Shown piece after piece: positions 23,532 through 34,843 of a DNA stretch of 64,000 nucleotides. The position numbers were made by a program, and so were the translations under genes. Source of the DNA: Thiococcus pfennigii (lineage in GTDB: Bacteria > Pseudomonadota > Gammaproteobacteria > Chromatiales > Chromatiaceae); assembly GCF_016583835.1 (NCBI RefSeq), contig NZ_NRRW01000002.1, forward strand, positions 977 to 64,976. Direction: 5' to 3'. The stretch's first letter is position 1; every line of letters starts with the position of its first letter. Under the pieces are notes generated by a model. The model worked only from the letters and a program-made list of their open reading frames with translations. It did not search any database and had not been told where the DNA came from.

Positions 23532-25148
23532 TCAGCCGCCAGCGTTCTGTTCATCCGGCGATCCCAACAGCCTCTCCGCTCTTGCGATCGCCTCTTCGAC
23601 AGAACCGCAGATCTGCTCGGTCGGCAGGTGTTCGGTGACGCCGACGGCGTCGAGGACGTTGCGGGTTTCACCCGTCGCTCCGGCCAGCAGGACGCACACC
23701 TTCTGCGCCTTGGCCCCGGTGATGACCTCGTCGATGGCCATCGCGGCGGTGACATCGATCTTCGAGGCAGCTTCGAGGTCGAGGATCAGGACTTCGCTAC
23801 CCGGCGACATCATGCCGATTTGGCGGGTCAGGCCGCGGGCCGAGGCGTAGGAGTAGCGCCCCTCCAGGTGGATGACGAAGGCGCGCGGTTCGAGCGCGGC
23901 CAGACGGGCCACCAGTTCGGGGGCCAGATCGCCATGGTCGGCATGGACGCCCTTGAGTTCTTCGCGGCTCATCCAGTCGGCGGTGACCAGGGCGGCGATG
24001 ATCAGGCCGACGGCCACGGCGGTGATCAGGTCGACGAACACGGTCAGGCCGAGCGTGATGAGCATCACGACCACCTTCTCGCGCGGCGCACGGCCGATGC
24101 GCTTCAGGAAACCCCAGTCGATGACGTCCCAGCCGACCTTGAGCAGGATACCGGCCAGGACCGCCAACGGGATGCGCTCGGCCAGCGGCGCGAGGCCGAG
24201 CACCAGCGACAGCAGGATCAGCGCATGCAACATGCCCGAACGCCGGCTGTGGCCGCCGGCGCGCACGTTCACCACGGTACGCATGGTCGCGCCGGCGCCG
24301 GGCAGGGCGCCGAGCAAGCCGGCGGCCATGTTGCCGATGCCCTGGCCGATCAGTTCGCGGCTCGGGTCGTGACGGGTCCGGGTAATCGAGTCGGTCACCA
24401 GCGAGGTCAGCAGGCTGTCGATGGAGCCGAGCAACGCCAGCACGAAGGCCGCCTGCAAGATGCGCGTCAGCTCTTGGAGCGGGAAGGCCGGCAGGATGAG
24501 CGTCGGCAGACCGGTCGGCACGTCGCCGATGACCGGCACCGCGTCGAGCCAGAACAAGGCGAGCAAGGTTCCGGCGACCAACGTGACCAGTGGCGCCGGC
24601 ACCAGGCGGCCCAGCGCGGCCGGCCAAAACACCATGATCGCCAGTGCCACGCAGCCGACGACCAGCGCCTGGCCGTTAACGTTGGCGATCGCATCCGGCA
24701 GAAGGCGCAACGCGTCCACCGGTCCGCCCGCCCCATCGGCACCGCACAGCGGCGCCAGCTGCAGGACGATGATGATGATGCCGATGCCCGTCATGAAGCC
24801 GGAGATCACCGAGTAGGGCGTGTAGGCGATATAGCGCCCGACGTGAATCAGCCCGAGAAGGAGCTGGATCGCCCCCCCGAGGAACACGATGACGAAGGCC
24901 GTGGTGAGGCTGTCGGCGTACTGCGCCACCACCGCCGCCATCACCACGGTCATCGGCCCAGTCGGTCCGGACACCTGGGCCGGCGTGCCACCGAACAGCG
25001 ACGCGAAGAAGCCGACCGCGATCGCGCTGTACAGGCCCGCCATCGGGCCGAGGCCGGATGCGACGCCGAACGCCAGCGCGAGCGGCAGCGCGATCACCGC
25101 CGCCGTGATCCCACCGAAGATATCGCCACGCAGGGTCTTCTGTTGCAT
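23532..25148 (-). CDS. SulP family anion permease with STAS domain
   Basis: A 538-residue transporter. The N-terminal membrane domain holds SulP motifs such as LPLALAFGVASGLGPMAGLYSA (split here by reading) and GGTPAQVSGPTGPM; the C-terminal STAS domain (about 420-530) includes LILDLEAASKIDVTAAMAID. SulP proteins move sulfate, bicarbonate or other anions coupled to sodium or protons; the substrate cannot be read from sequence. Bicarbonate or sulfate would both suit a sulfur-oxidising autotroph. The frame is open upstream, but the ATG at 25148 (MQQKTLRGDIFGG) is where the family begins; the extension overlaps a cysA remnant. Confidence 0.9.
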   Translation of the reverse strand: MQQKTLRGDIFGGITAAVIALPLALAFGVASGLGPMAGLYSAIAVGFFASLFGGTPAQVSGPTGPMTVVMAAVVAQYADSLTTAFVIVFLGGAIQLLLGLIHVGRYIAYTPYSVISGFMTGIGIIIIVLQLAPLCGADGAGGPVDALRLLPDAIANVNGQALVVGCVALAIMVFWPAALGRLVPAPLVTLVAGTLLALFWLDAVPVIGDVPTGLPTLILPAFPLQELTRILQAAFVLALLGSIDSLLTSLVTDSITRTRHDPSRELIGQGIGNMAAGLLGALPGAGATMRTVVNVRAGGHSRRSGMLHALILLSLVLGLAPLAERIPLAVLAGILLKVGWDVIDWGFLKRIGRAPREKVVVMLITLGLTVFVDLITAVAVGLIIAALVTADWMSREELKGVHADHGDLAPELVARLAALEPRAFVIHLEGRYSYASARGLTRQIGMMSPGSEVLILDLEAASKIDVTAAMAIDEVITGAKAQKVCVLLAGATGETRNVLDAVGVTEHLPTEQICGSVEEAIARAERLLGSPDEQNAGG

Positions 25149-25178
25149 GCGGCCCGAATCCGCGAACTGATCGATTGA

Positions 25179-25405
25179 GTGATCGTCTACGGCTTCCCCG
25201 GGGCGGTCAATGTCTTTCACGGGCAGATCGACGGCGCCCGTCTGCGCGTCGGCGAGACCTGCCTGCTCCACGACGCGGCGCCGGCGCCGCATGGCGCCGA
25301 GGCCATCGTCTGCGCCCGGCCCCACGAGCGAGAGATCCCCTGCGACCCGACGATGCCGGGGTTCACCGCCGTCGTCGCGCGCCCCGACCTTCGGCGCCAT
25401 CGACC
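25179..25405 (+). pseudogene. Remnant of a sulfate ABC transporter ATPase (cysA), C-terminal part
   Basis: The translation VYGFPGAVNVFHGQIDGARL and IVCARPHEREI resembles the region after the ATPase domain in CysA-type proteins (family form VYxFLGxVNxFHGR ... VRPHDLEI). The ATPase domain itself is missing and the frame loses similarity after about 25400. It lies 30 bp from the divergent SulP gene. This is interpreted as a decayed fragment, perhaps of an older sulfate ABC transporter. Confidence 0.65.
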
Positions 25406-25595
25406 TAGCGACGCTGGGCGGCTCCCCGGTCGTGCTCAGCCACGAGGGTCGCACCCCCGCCGCGGAGGGACCAAGGTAACCGCCATCGCCAACGCCCTGA
25501 TCGATGGTCCAGCCTGGCCGTAAGCCTGGCCAGCTCGCGTATCGCTTCCGAGATACCGAGGCTGCCCTGTCATGTCGCTCCAGGATCCGAGCGGC

Positions 25596-25745
<150 letters not shown>

Positions 25746-25749
<4 letters not shown>

Positions 25750-26106
25750 TGCCTCGCTCCGGAAGTACCGAGGCCGCTTTTATGTCGCCCTAGGATGAGA
25801 GCCCCGTAGGAGCCCGCTTGCGGGCGACTACGACGCGCTCGGGGCGGCCAAGGAAGGGGTCAGAAACAAACGACACCAGCGCGAAGACGACAAGAAACCA
25901 CGAAATACACGAAAGTCGCGAAAAACGACAGATTCTTGTGTGTCAGTTTGGCCCTTTCGCGTGTTTCGCGTGTTTCGCGTGTTTCGTAGTTCCCAGAAGA
26001 TGTACCGGCTGTTCCTGAATCGTCACCAAGATCGCCCGCAAGCGGGCTCCTACCACGCGAGGGTTGCGGACCAGGGCGCGCGGTCTCGGAAATCTTGCGA
26101 GATCAC
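25746..26106. mobile_element. Composite inverted-repeat element with ACACGAAA core (copy 2)
   Basis: A direct repeat of the element at 5704-6060, with near identity over most of its length: left end CTAGTGCCTCGCTCCGGAAG, then GAGCCCGCTTGCGGGCGAC, an ACACGAAA/TTTCGCGTG core and the complementary arm CGCCCGCAAGCGGGCTCCTA. The right end (GGTCTCGGAAATCTTGCGAG) is a degraded version of the terminal repeat. No open frame of note. Confidence 0.7.
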
Positions 26107-26416
26107 CTTGTAGCTGAGATTCTCGCTTTCGAGAATCGCTAACGGGCTAGCGACCTACGGTTGCAGACTCTTGGTGGAGTTGGTGCGGATCTGGGCGAAC
26201 CCCATCAAGACTCCCACCACCTGCGGGCGTACCCCTCCAAGAGGGCAAAACTCCAGCTTGCAATTGATGCGTGAAGAACGCAGCTCATCGGGATCTGGCA
26301 GGCATCGCGTGAGTGCACGACCTGATAGACTCGACTCGCCGGACTAGTTCGGCCGGTCAAGGATTTCCAGTGCGACCGCTGCGGGTTTCCCCAATCTTCT
26401 GCGAAGGAACTCGACC

Positions 26417-26953
26417 ATGCGCACGCATCCCGTTCCCGTCGCTTCGTTGGCGCTGGCCGCCCTGCTCGCGTTGCCGACGGCAGCCACCGAGGTCTATCGC
26501 TGCATCGGGGCCGACGGCGCCGTCACCCTGTCGGATCAACCCTGCGAAGCGGGTGCCCGAGAGGAACGCTTCGAGCTGACCCTGCCACCAAGCGGCTGGG
26601 AGAGTGGCGAGATCCGCGCTCGCAACCAACCCCTGCTGGACGAATACGACGCGCGCCAAGCGCGGCAACGCGCGGAGCGCCAGGCGGCGGAAGAGCAGGC
26701 ACGCGCGCACCGAGAGGCGGAGGAGGAGAAGCGGCGGGCGGAAGAGGAGGAGCAGCAGGAACGCTGGTTCTTCGGCTACGATGCCCCCTACGTCCTCTGC
26801 CCCGACGGTGGCCTCTGTCCGCCAGGGCATTGGCCGCCGCCCAGGCCGCCCCGCCCCCCGGCACCGCCCGAGCCGAAACAGGATGAGCGCTTTCCGCCGA
26901 ACCCGCGGGCACCGATGAGCATCCCCCGCAGTGGCCAGGATCCCCTCCTCTGA
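26417..26953 (+). CDS. Exported DUF4124 protein with charged coiled coil and Pro-rich tail
   Basis: A 178-residue protein of unknown function. A signal peptide (cleavage near TAA-TEVYRC, about residue 23) is followed by a DUF4124 domain (TEVYRCIGADGAVTLSDQPC), then a Glu/Arg/Ala-rich helix (about 70-115) and a Pro-rich tail with CPDGGLCPPGHWPPP. DUF4124 proteins are common periplasmic proteins in beta- and gammaproteobacteria with no settled role. ATG at 26417 follows GAAGGAA. No operon partner; the next gene is convergent. Confidence 0.78.
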   Translation: MRTHPVPVASLALAALLALPTAATEVYRCIGADGAVTLSDQPCEAGAREERFELTLPPSGWESGEIRARNQPLLDEYDARQARQRAERQAAEEQARAHREAEEEKRRAEEEEQQERWFFGYDAPYVLCPDGGLCPPGHWPPPRPPRPPAPPEPKQDERFPPNPRAPMSIPRSGQDPLL

Positions 26954-27127
26954 CGGCATCGCGGAGTCTCTGAGGACCCGTCGGGCCCGTCCGCCTCGAA
27001 ACGGTCGACCGTCGTATCTCACCGCCCGCCCAGGGCGACTTTCGCCTGCCCTTGGCCGCAGCGCAGACCCGCGCGGCAACCCACACCATGAAGCGCCTGA
27101 CGGATGCAGCGTCAGCACGACATGCCA

Positions 27128-27215
27128 GGCGATTCTTCAAGACGCGAAGCGACAATGCGATTTCCGCGTCGCTTCATTTTCCGTCGCGCAGCCGACTGGA
27201 AATGGCGGGGCCTCC
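27128..27215 (+). repeat. Dispersed hairpin repeat (copy near the first GH57 gene)
   Basis: The forward strand (ATTCTTCAAGACGCGAAGCG, then CAATGCGATTTCCGCGTCGC, then ATGGCGGGGCCTCC) matches the reverse strand of 23385-23470. It is followed by GGGGCCTCC and GGCCCCGCC, which can pair. It lies downstream of the DUF4124 gene and of the convergent GH57 gene. Confidence 0.75.
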
Positions 27216-27241
27216 TGGCCCCGCCCGGCACCTCGAATTTT

Positions 27242-28714
27242 TCAAGGCGCCCCGAAGTCGTGACCGATGATGGCCTCGACCCGGCGGCAGATCTCGCGGC
27301 CGTAATCGGTCCACTGACCCTGGCCCCAGTAGCGATAGCAACTGGTCTGCGAGGTCATCAGGTGGAAGAGCGCATTGCGGTAGCGCCCCTCGTCGGTCGC
27401 GACGTCGGAGAGCAGCACGCGCTGATTGAACAGGGCGCTGGCGGCCTCCATCGGCCCGAGGACATCGTCGTAACCCTTGACCCAGGAGAGATCGTTCGTC
27501 CAACTGCCGCCGTCCATGTGGAACTGGTGGTCGGACTTCTTAAGTTCGTCGATGACCGCCGCGAGGCGCTCCGGGCCGTCGCCGGGCTTCATCCGTTCCC
27601 AGATCTTGTGCTGGTGCAGCGGCTGTACCGCCGGGAAGTCGTTCGCCTGGATGCCCATCGCGAAGAGGTGCTCCAGGTACTCGCTGACGTTCATCAGCGG
27701 CGTCTCGGTGCCGCTCGCAGCCCGCACGACCTCCGTGTACTTGGGTGGGAACTCGTTCATCATGACACCGCCGTTCTCGCCATCAGCGATCTGGGTGACG
27801 AGCGGCGGCACGGACTTGCCGGCCAGTTCCCAACGCTGGAGACCCTGCGCCTCGTACCAGGGCTGCATCTGGGCGACGAGCTTGGTGTCCGAACCCTGGG
27901 TCTTGACGATGGCGATGATGCTCGCGGTCTCGCCCTTGGAATTGGTGCAGACGAGCCGATGGGGCAGGTGGGGACGCTGCGGGTGCCAGCCGTTGTCGAC
28001 CTGCTGGATCGAGTGTTCCTGCACCAGGACCCACTGGTAGCCGCAGTCGACGAGGGTCTTGACGAACTCGTAGGCGACGTCCGGGTGATTGGGCAGCGCC
28101 ATCTCCGAGGGCGAGAACCCGCGCACCCGCTCCAGCGCCTCCCAGCCGAAGATCGCCGCGAAGTGGTGCTGCCAGGCGCGCACGTGCAGGCGATAGTCCT
28201 GCACCGGGGTCGAGGGCGCGACTGGATGCCCCCACGGCATGCCGAGCCACTCGGTCGTCCAGCGGTAGTCGGGATGGCAGGTGATGGTCTTCAAGCCCTC
28301 GATGACGTCATCGAGACCCATCTTGCGCAGGCCGTGCAGCAGGGTGCCGGAATACTCCAGCATCACCCGCGGCGACTTGCCCTCGCCGACCAACTGCGGG
28401 ATGAACTCGCCGAGGCGCTTGTAGCACCAGTGGAAGACCGGCGCATTGTGGTTATCGCCGATGTCCTGGTGCTCCATCATGTATTGCAGGTTGCTGATGA
28501 TCGCGGCCGTGGGCAGGTCGTCGCCGCCGGCCGGGATCAGCGGTTGATGCATGTGCAGCGCAATCGCGGTGGCGGCCCGCACGGCACCGAAATCGATGCC
28601 GCCCTCACCGACGAAGAGGGTCTTGTCGCGCCCCCTGGCCAGGGTCCGGGCGACATCGGCCTCGGCACCGCTGATGTTGGGCAGGTCGTCGACGTACTCG
28701 GGTAGCGCGTTCAC
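27242..28714 (-). CDS. Glycoside hydrolase family 57 protein (first of a pair)
   Basis: A 490-residue GH57-type protein. The early motif ALHMHQPLIPAG is the first conserved region (His in HQP), and VLVQEHSIQ, ADGENGGVMMNEFPP and the C-terminal TSQTSCYRYWGQGQWTDYG fit the GH57 beta/alpha-barrel with its helical region. GH57 enzymes act on alpha-glucans (alpha-amylase, 4-alpha-glucanotransferase, branching enzyme); the exact activity is not assigned. No signal peptide, so cytoplasmic, consistent with glycogen turnover. The second GH57 gene lies 326 bp upstream on the same strand. Confidence 0.85.
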   Translation of the reverse strand: MNALPEYVDDLPNISGAEADVARTLARGRDKTLFVGEGGIDFGAVRAATAIALHMHQPLIPAGGDDLPTAAIISNLQYMMEHQDIGDNHNAPVFHWCYKRLGEFIPQLVGEGKSPRVMLEYSGTLLHGLRKMGLDDVIEGLKTITCHPDYRWTTEWLGMPWGHPVAPSTPVQDYRLHVRAWQHHFAAIFGWEALERVRGFSPSEMALPNHPDVAYEFVKTLVDCGYQWVLVQEHSIQQVDNGWHPQRPHLPHRLVCTNSKGETASIIAIVKTQGSDTKLVAQMQPWYEAQGLQRWELAGKSVPPLVTQIADGENGGVMMNEFPPKYTEVVRAASGTETPLMNVSEYLEHLFAMGIQANDFPAVQPLHQHKIWERMKPGDGPERLAAVIDELKKSDHQFHMDGGSWTNDLSWVKGYDDVLGPMEAASALFNQRVLLSDVATDEGRYRNALFHLMTSQTSCYRYWGQGQWTDYGREICRRVEAIIGHDFGAP

Positions 28715-29040
28715 TGGAGCGGCTCCTTATCGGGGTGTGAGGTTGGTGGATGCTGAGGAACGGGACAGAGGCAACCGACACGAGCGCGGGGAAGACTAGA
28801 AACCACGAGATACCGAAAGTCGCGAAAAACGGCGGATAATCCTGTGCTCATTCAATTCTTTCGCGTTTTTCGCGTGTCTCGTAGTTCCAAGAAGATGCGC
28901 CGGCCGTTCTTCAATAATCAATTGCGTGAAAAATAAAAGGCTTGCCGCGGTGCGACCTCCAGGGCGAGCAGGCCGACCCCGAGGTCCGGCCCAACGGTCG
29001 TCGCCCTGGGCCGCTCGGCCTCCGGGCTCCGGGCTCCGGA
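28715..29040. other. 326-bp gap between the two GH57 genes
   Basis: It contains the isolated repeat core at 28745-28920 and about 100 bp of GC-rich sequence. No gene. If the two GH57 genes share a transcript, the repeat lies inside it. Confidence 0.6.
28745..28920. repeat. Solitary ACACGAAA-type repeat core
   Basis: The sequence (CGACACGAGCGCGG, CGAAAGTCGCGAAAAACGGC, TTTCGCGTGTCTCGTAGTTC) corresponds to the inner core of the elements at 5704-6060 and 25746-26106, without their GCCCGC arms and terminal repeats. It can fold back on itself through the CGAAAA/TTTCG arms. Confidence 0.72.
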
Positions 29041-30255
29041 TCAGGGCTTCGCGGCGGCCTCCGGCGGCTCGGGCGGGGCCAGCCCGACGCGGGCCAGGGC
29101 GGCGCGCGCCGCCGCCAGATCGGCATCGGCCCGGCCGACCCAGTCCTCGCCCCAGTAGAAGTTGCAGCTCGTCTCGGCCCGCAATAGGAGCCAGTAGGCC
29201 TCCTCGACCTCGGGCAGCGGAACGGCCGCGCCGCCCTCGGCGGCGCCGTCCGGGATTGCCGCGCGCGCCGCATGGATCGCCGCGCTGACGGCCCGGATGT
29301 CGGCGAGGGTCGCGCGCTGCCGCGCCGAGCCCGTCCATTGGGTGAAGCCCCGGCCGTCGTGCCAGCCGGTGTTCCAGGCCCCCGTGTTGACCCGCACCTC
29401 GCCGAGCACGCCGTAGTTGTCGAGGTGGTCATGGATGAAGACCGGCTTGATGGCCGCCTCGGCGGCGCGGATCCGCTCCAGCAGCGGCTGGTAGAAGGCG
29501 CTCCAGAAATTCGCCCCCGGTGTGACGTTGCGGAACCAGCCGCCGTTCTCGCCGTCGGTGCAGGTCGTCACCAGCGGCACGAAATCGCACCACTTGGTGC
29601 GCTCGGCCACCTCGGCGAGGAACCAGTCGAGTTCCATCCCGGACTCCTGGGCATTGGACAGATCGCGATCGCGCACGACGACGATGATCGAATCGTTGCC
29701 GTAGCGCGCCAGATGCGGTCGGTAACGCAGTTCCTGCCAGCTCATCTTGGTCAGTGGCTCGACATGCTCGCTGTCGACCAGGACGTAGCGATAGCCGAAG
29801 GCGCGCAGCAACGGGATCAGCTCCATCGAGAAACCCATCTCCGGCAGCCAGAAGCCCTGGAAGTGACCGCGCCAGAACAGGTGCCGCGCGATCCCCTGCC
29901 AACGCTCGAGGTGGGCGCTGCGATCGGCCTCGGGGATCAGCGGCAGTACCGGATGGTAATAGCCGGTGCCGAGGATCTCGAACAGTTCCTGGTTCTGGAA
30001 GTACCAGAGCAGCGAACCGCAGTCGACGCTGCCATAGACCCGTTCTTGAAAGGTCGTATCCGAGAGCGTCGCCAGCAGCGTCCCCGACAGCGACAGGTGG
30101 ACGCGGGCCAGGTCTTCGTAGCCCCAGAGGCTGCGCGGGATGCGATCCATCGCGAAGAGGATCTCCTTGGCCTCCCATTCCCGGTGCTCGAGGAGCCCCT
30201 CGAGGTTGCCGGCCGGCTGGTGGAGATTGAGCACAAGGGCGTGCTGAGCAATCAT
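29041..30255 (-). CDS. Glycoside hydrolase family 57 protein (second of a pair)
   Basis: A 404-residue GH57-type protein. It begins MIAQHALVLNLHQPAGN, with the HQP motif of region 1; GFWLPEMGFSMELIPLL carries the likely nucleophile region, TTCTDGENGGWF the region with DGENGG, and AETSCNFYWGEDW the C-terminal aromatic motif. The ATG at 30255 is chosen because it places the first motif at the N-terminus. Distinct in sequence and length from its neighbour, so not a recent duplicate. Likely cytoplasmic and acting on alpha-glucans. Confidence 0.85.
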   Translation of the reverse strand: MIAQHALVLNLHQPAGNLEGLLEHREWEAKEILFAMDRIPRSLWGYEDLARVHLSLSGTLLATLSDTTFQERVYGSVDCGSLLWYFQNQELFEILGTGYYHPVLPLIPEADRSAHLERWQGIARHLFWRGHFQGFWLPEMGFSMELIPLLRAFGYRYVLVDSEHVEPLTKMSWQELRYRPHLARYGNDSIIVVVRDRDLSNAQESGMELDWFLAEVAERTKWCDFVPLVTTCTDGENGGWFRNVTPGANFWSAFYQPLLERIRAAEAAIKPVFIHDHLDNYGVLGEVRVNTGAWNTGWHDGRGFTQWTGSARQRATLADIRAVSAAIHAARAAIPDGAAEGGAAVPLPEVEEAYWLLLRAETSCNFYWGEDWVGRADADLAAARAALARVGLAPPEPPEAAAKP

Positions 30256-30526
30256 GCTGGGGCCCTCGAATTGGGGGTGACTGTCGGTCGACCCATGAGC
30301 GCCTGGCGGGGAGGACGGATGGGCCGAGATCCCGCGCATGCGGCCCTAGTTTACCCGCTTCGGGGGCGGCCTGACGGCGGTTTTTGTCTTTTGTCGAGGA
30401 CTTGATCAGAATAGTGCGGGATGTCAAGGAGGCTCGACGGGTCCGCGCGGCCGAGGATCCCCGCGGGCACGGTCTGGCCCTCGTTCCCGTTCGTCCCCCG
30501 GAATCCCCACGCGCGAGTAACCAGCC

Positions 30527-30961
30527 ATGGCAAACGAAGACCAGAAGAAGGCCGCGACGAAGAGGACAGGGGCCAACCCGAGCCCCGCCAAGGCCAAGGC
30601 CCCGGCGAAGACGACGGCCAAACAAGCGGCCGCCACGCGGACGAAGTCCCCATCGAGACCGGCCACCGCCCCGGCACCGGCTGCGCCCCGATCGGCCCGC
30701 AAGGCCGGCGCCCAGAAGACGCCGACGAGGACCGTCGCCGCGACACCGGCCAAGACCCGCACGAAGACACCCGCATCCGCCAAACCCGCCACCAAGCGTG
30801 GTCTGTCGATCTCGCCTGAGGAGCGCGAGAACATGATCCGCATGGCCGCCTACTTCAAGGCCGAGAAGCGCCAGTTCGCCCCGGGCTTCGAGGTCCAGGA
30901 CTGGGCCGATGCGGAGCGCGAGGTCGACGAGTGGCTGCGCCAGCGCCGCCGCGCCGATTAG
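30527..30961 (+). CDS. DUF2934 protein with histone-H1-like Lys/Ala/Pro-rich N-terminus
   Basis: A 144-residue protein. Residues 1-90 are rich in Lys, Ala, Pro and Thr (KAKAPAKTTAKQAAA, KTPTRTVAATPAK), resembling the tails of bacterial histone-H1-like proteins. Residues 92-140 (ISPEERENMIRMAAYFKAEK, then DWADAEREVDEWL) match DUF2934. The function is unknown; DNA or polyanion binding by the basic tail is inferred. It lies 198 bp upstream of ppk1 on the same strand, so the tail might contact polyphosphate or the nucleoid, but this is speculative. Confidence 0.7.
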   Translation: MANEDQKKAATKRTGANPSPAKAKAPAKTTAKQAAATRTKSPSRPATAPAPAAPRSARKAGAQKTPTRTVAATPAKTRTKTPASAKPATKRGLSISPEERENMIRMAAYFKAEKRQFAPGFEVQDWADAEREVDEWLRQRRRAD

Positions 30962-31159
30962 CCTCGCGAGTTCCGCGCGGCGTCGAACGCGGCGTCCAAA
31001 GGGCCGCCGCGCGGACCGGGACGCTGGCCGCAACAAGATCGTAACATCCTGTCCAAAGGGCAATTCCACGAGCCATTCCTGTCACGTTCGGCCGCCAGGC
31101 CGACAGGCCAATTTGGTAGAATGGCGGGCGTCTTCCCGCCATCCGACCAGCGAGCCTCC

Positions 31160-33355
<2,196 letters not shown>

Positions 33356-33366
33356 CCAGGCCCCGA

Positions 33367-33400
33367 GGCGCCCGGCGAGGCCTCGCCGGGCGCCCCGTTT
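33367..33400 (+). terminator. Intrinsic terminator after ppk1
   Basis: GGCGCCCGGCGAGG and CCTCGCCGGGCGCC form a perfect 28-nt palindrome directly after the ppk1 stop, followed by CCGTTT. Confidence 0.65.
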
Positions 33401-33462
33401 GGATCGCGCCGCGAAAGCGATTAGGCTTGTCCGACGCCCCCGTTCACGAGCCATGACCGCCG

Positions 33463-34125
33463 ATGCCAGAGAACCCGACACCGCCCGAACCGATGCTCAC
33501 GCCCGTCGAGGCGCGCATCCTCGGCTGCCTCATCGAGAAGCAGCGCACCACCCCCGACAACTACCCGCTAACGCTCAACGCGCTGGTCCTCGCCTGCAAC
33601 CAGAAGACCAGCCGCCATCCGGTCATGAACCTCGAGGTCCGCGAGGTCGGCCACGCCGTCAACGGCCTGCGCGACCGCGACCTGGTCGAGGCCGCCTTCG
33701 CCGGGCGCACCGAGCGCTATGACCAGCGGCTGGTCGCTGCGCTGAAGCTCGATCGACGCCAGGCCGCCGTGATGGCGACGCTGATGCTGCGCGGCGCGCA
33801 GACCGCCGCCGAGCTGCGCACCCATGCCAGCCGCCTGGCCGAACTGCCGGACCTCGCGGCCCTCGACTATGCGCTGCGCCACCTGATGCAGCGCGAAACG
33901 CCACTGGTCGTCGCGCTGCTGCCGCCGCCCGGGCGCCGCGAGGAGCGCTACGCCCACACCCTGTGCGGTCCCGTCGACCCCGGGGAGGTCGCCGAGACCA
34001 CCGCGCCGGCCGCTGCGCGCCAAGAGCGTATCGCCCAGCTCGAGGCCGAGGTCGCGCACCTGCGCGCCGAGCTCGACGCCCTCTGGGAGCTGACCGGACT
34101 TGCCGAGCACCGCGAAGCCCTCTAA
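33463..34125 (+). CDS. yceH: YceH family protein (DUF480)
   Basis: A 220-residue protein of the YceH/DUF480 family. Typical stretches are LTPVEARILGCLIEKQRTTP, NYPLTLNALVLACNQKTSR and LMLRGAQTAAELRTHASRL, which form tandem winged-helix domains. A C-terminal coiled coil (about 185-210) follows. Function unknown; a DNA- or RNA-binding role is suggested by the fold. The end overlaps the sanA-like gene by 26 bp. Confidence 0.9.
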   Translation: MPENPTPPEPMLTPVEARILGCLIEKQRTTPDNYPLTLNALVLACNQKTSRHPVMNLEVREVGHAVNGLRDRDLVEAAFAGRTERYDQRLVAALKLDRRQAAVMATLMLRGAQTAAELRTHASRLAELPDLAALDYALRHLMQRETPLVVALLPPPGRREERYAHTLCGPVDPGEVAETTAPAAARQERIAQLEAEVAHLRAELDALWELTGLAEHREAL

Positions 34126-34843
34126 GCGCCGCTGGCTCGGGGTCTCGGTCTTCCTCGCCGCGCTGGCCGTCCTGCTGCCGGGCGCCCTGTTGATCACGAT
34201 CGACGTCGGCATCTGGCTCGCGACCCGCGAGCGGATCCACGACGACCTGGCGCGCGTGCCGCCGGCCCCGGTCGCCCTCGTACTCGGCACCTCGCATCGC
34301 CAGCGCGGCCGGCCCAATCTGTTCTACGGCCCGCGCATCCAGGCCGCCGCCGACCTCTACCATGCCGGGCGCGTGCGGGCCATCCTGGTCAGCGGCGACA
34401 ACGCGACCCGCTACTACAACGAGCCCTGGACGATGCGCCGCGACCTGATCGCCGCCGGCGTGCCGGCCGACTACATCACCCTCGACTACGCGGGCTTTCG
34501 CACGCTGGATTCGATGGTGCGGGCGAAGGCGGTCTTCAGTCAGAAGGAACTGATCATCGTCTCGCAACGCTTCCACGCCGCGCGTGCCCTCTACATCGCC
34601 GAGCGCGCCGGCCTGAACGCCATCGCGTACGCCGCCGCCGACCCGCCACTCGGCTGGTATCTACCGATCCGCGTGCGCGAGGTCTTCGCCCGCGCCCTCG
34701 CCGTGCTCGACCTGCTGACCGGGCGCAGCCCCCGTTTCCTCGGCAACCCCGAGCCCGTGCCCTTGCGGCCTGAACCGTCGCCCGCGCTCCTCGACGAAAG
34801 CCCGTGTCCGACCTCCGTATCCCCGCCGCCGTCCTCATCCTGA
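34100..34843 (+). CDS. SanA/YdcF-type DUF218 envelope protein
   Basis: A 247-residue protein with an N-terminal transmembrane segment (about 12-33) and a DUF218 domain: ALVLGTSHRQRGRPNLFYGP, ILVSGDNATRYYNEPWTM and QRFHAARALYIAERAGLNAI. The layout is that of SanA, which influences envelope permeability to large antibiotics in enterics. The start is TTG at 34100, 26 bp inside yceH; no ATG is available. The tail (about 220-247) is Pro/Ser-rich and overlaps the start of the next gene by 40 bp, so it may be poorly conserved. Confidence 0.78.
   Translation: MPSTAKPSKRRWLGVSVFLAALAVLLPGALLITIDVGIWLATRERIHDDLARVPPAPVALVLGTSHRQRGRPNLFYGPRIQAAADLYHAGRVRAILVSGDNATRYYNEPWTMRRDLIAAGVPADYITLDYAGFRTLDSMVRAKAVFSQKELIIVSQRFHAARALYIAERAGLNAIAYAAADPPLGWYLPIRVREVFARALAVLDLLTGRSPRFLGNPEPVPLRPEPSPALLDESPCPTSVSPPPSSS

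Noticed and set aside
26140-26300. Reverse-strand frame ending MGFAQIRTNSTKSLQP as a transposase C-terminus
   Set aside because: The end looks protein-like, but I could not place it in a family and it has no start. Left as unexplained sequence.
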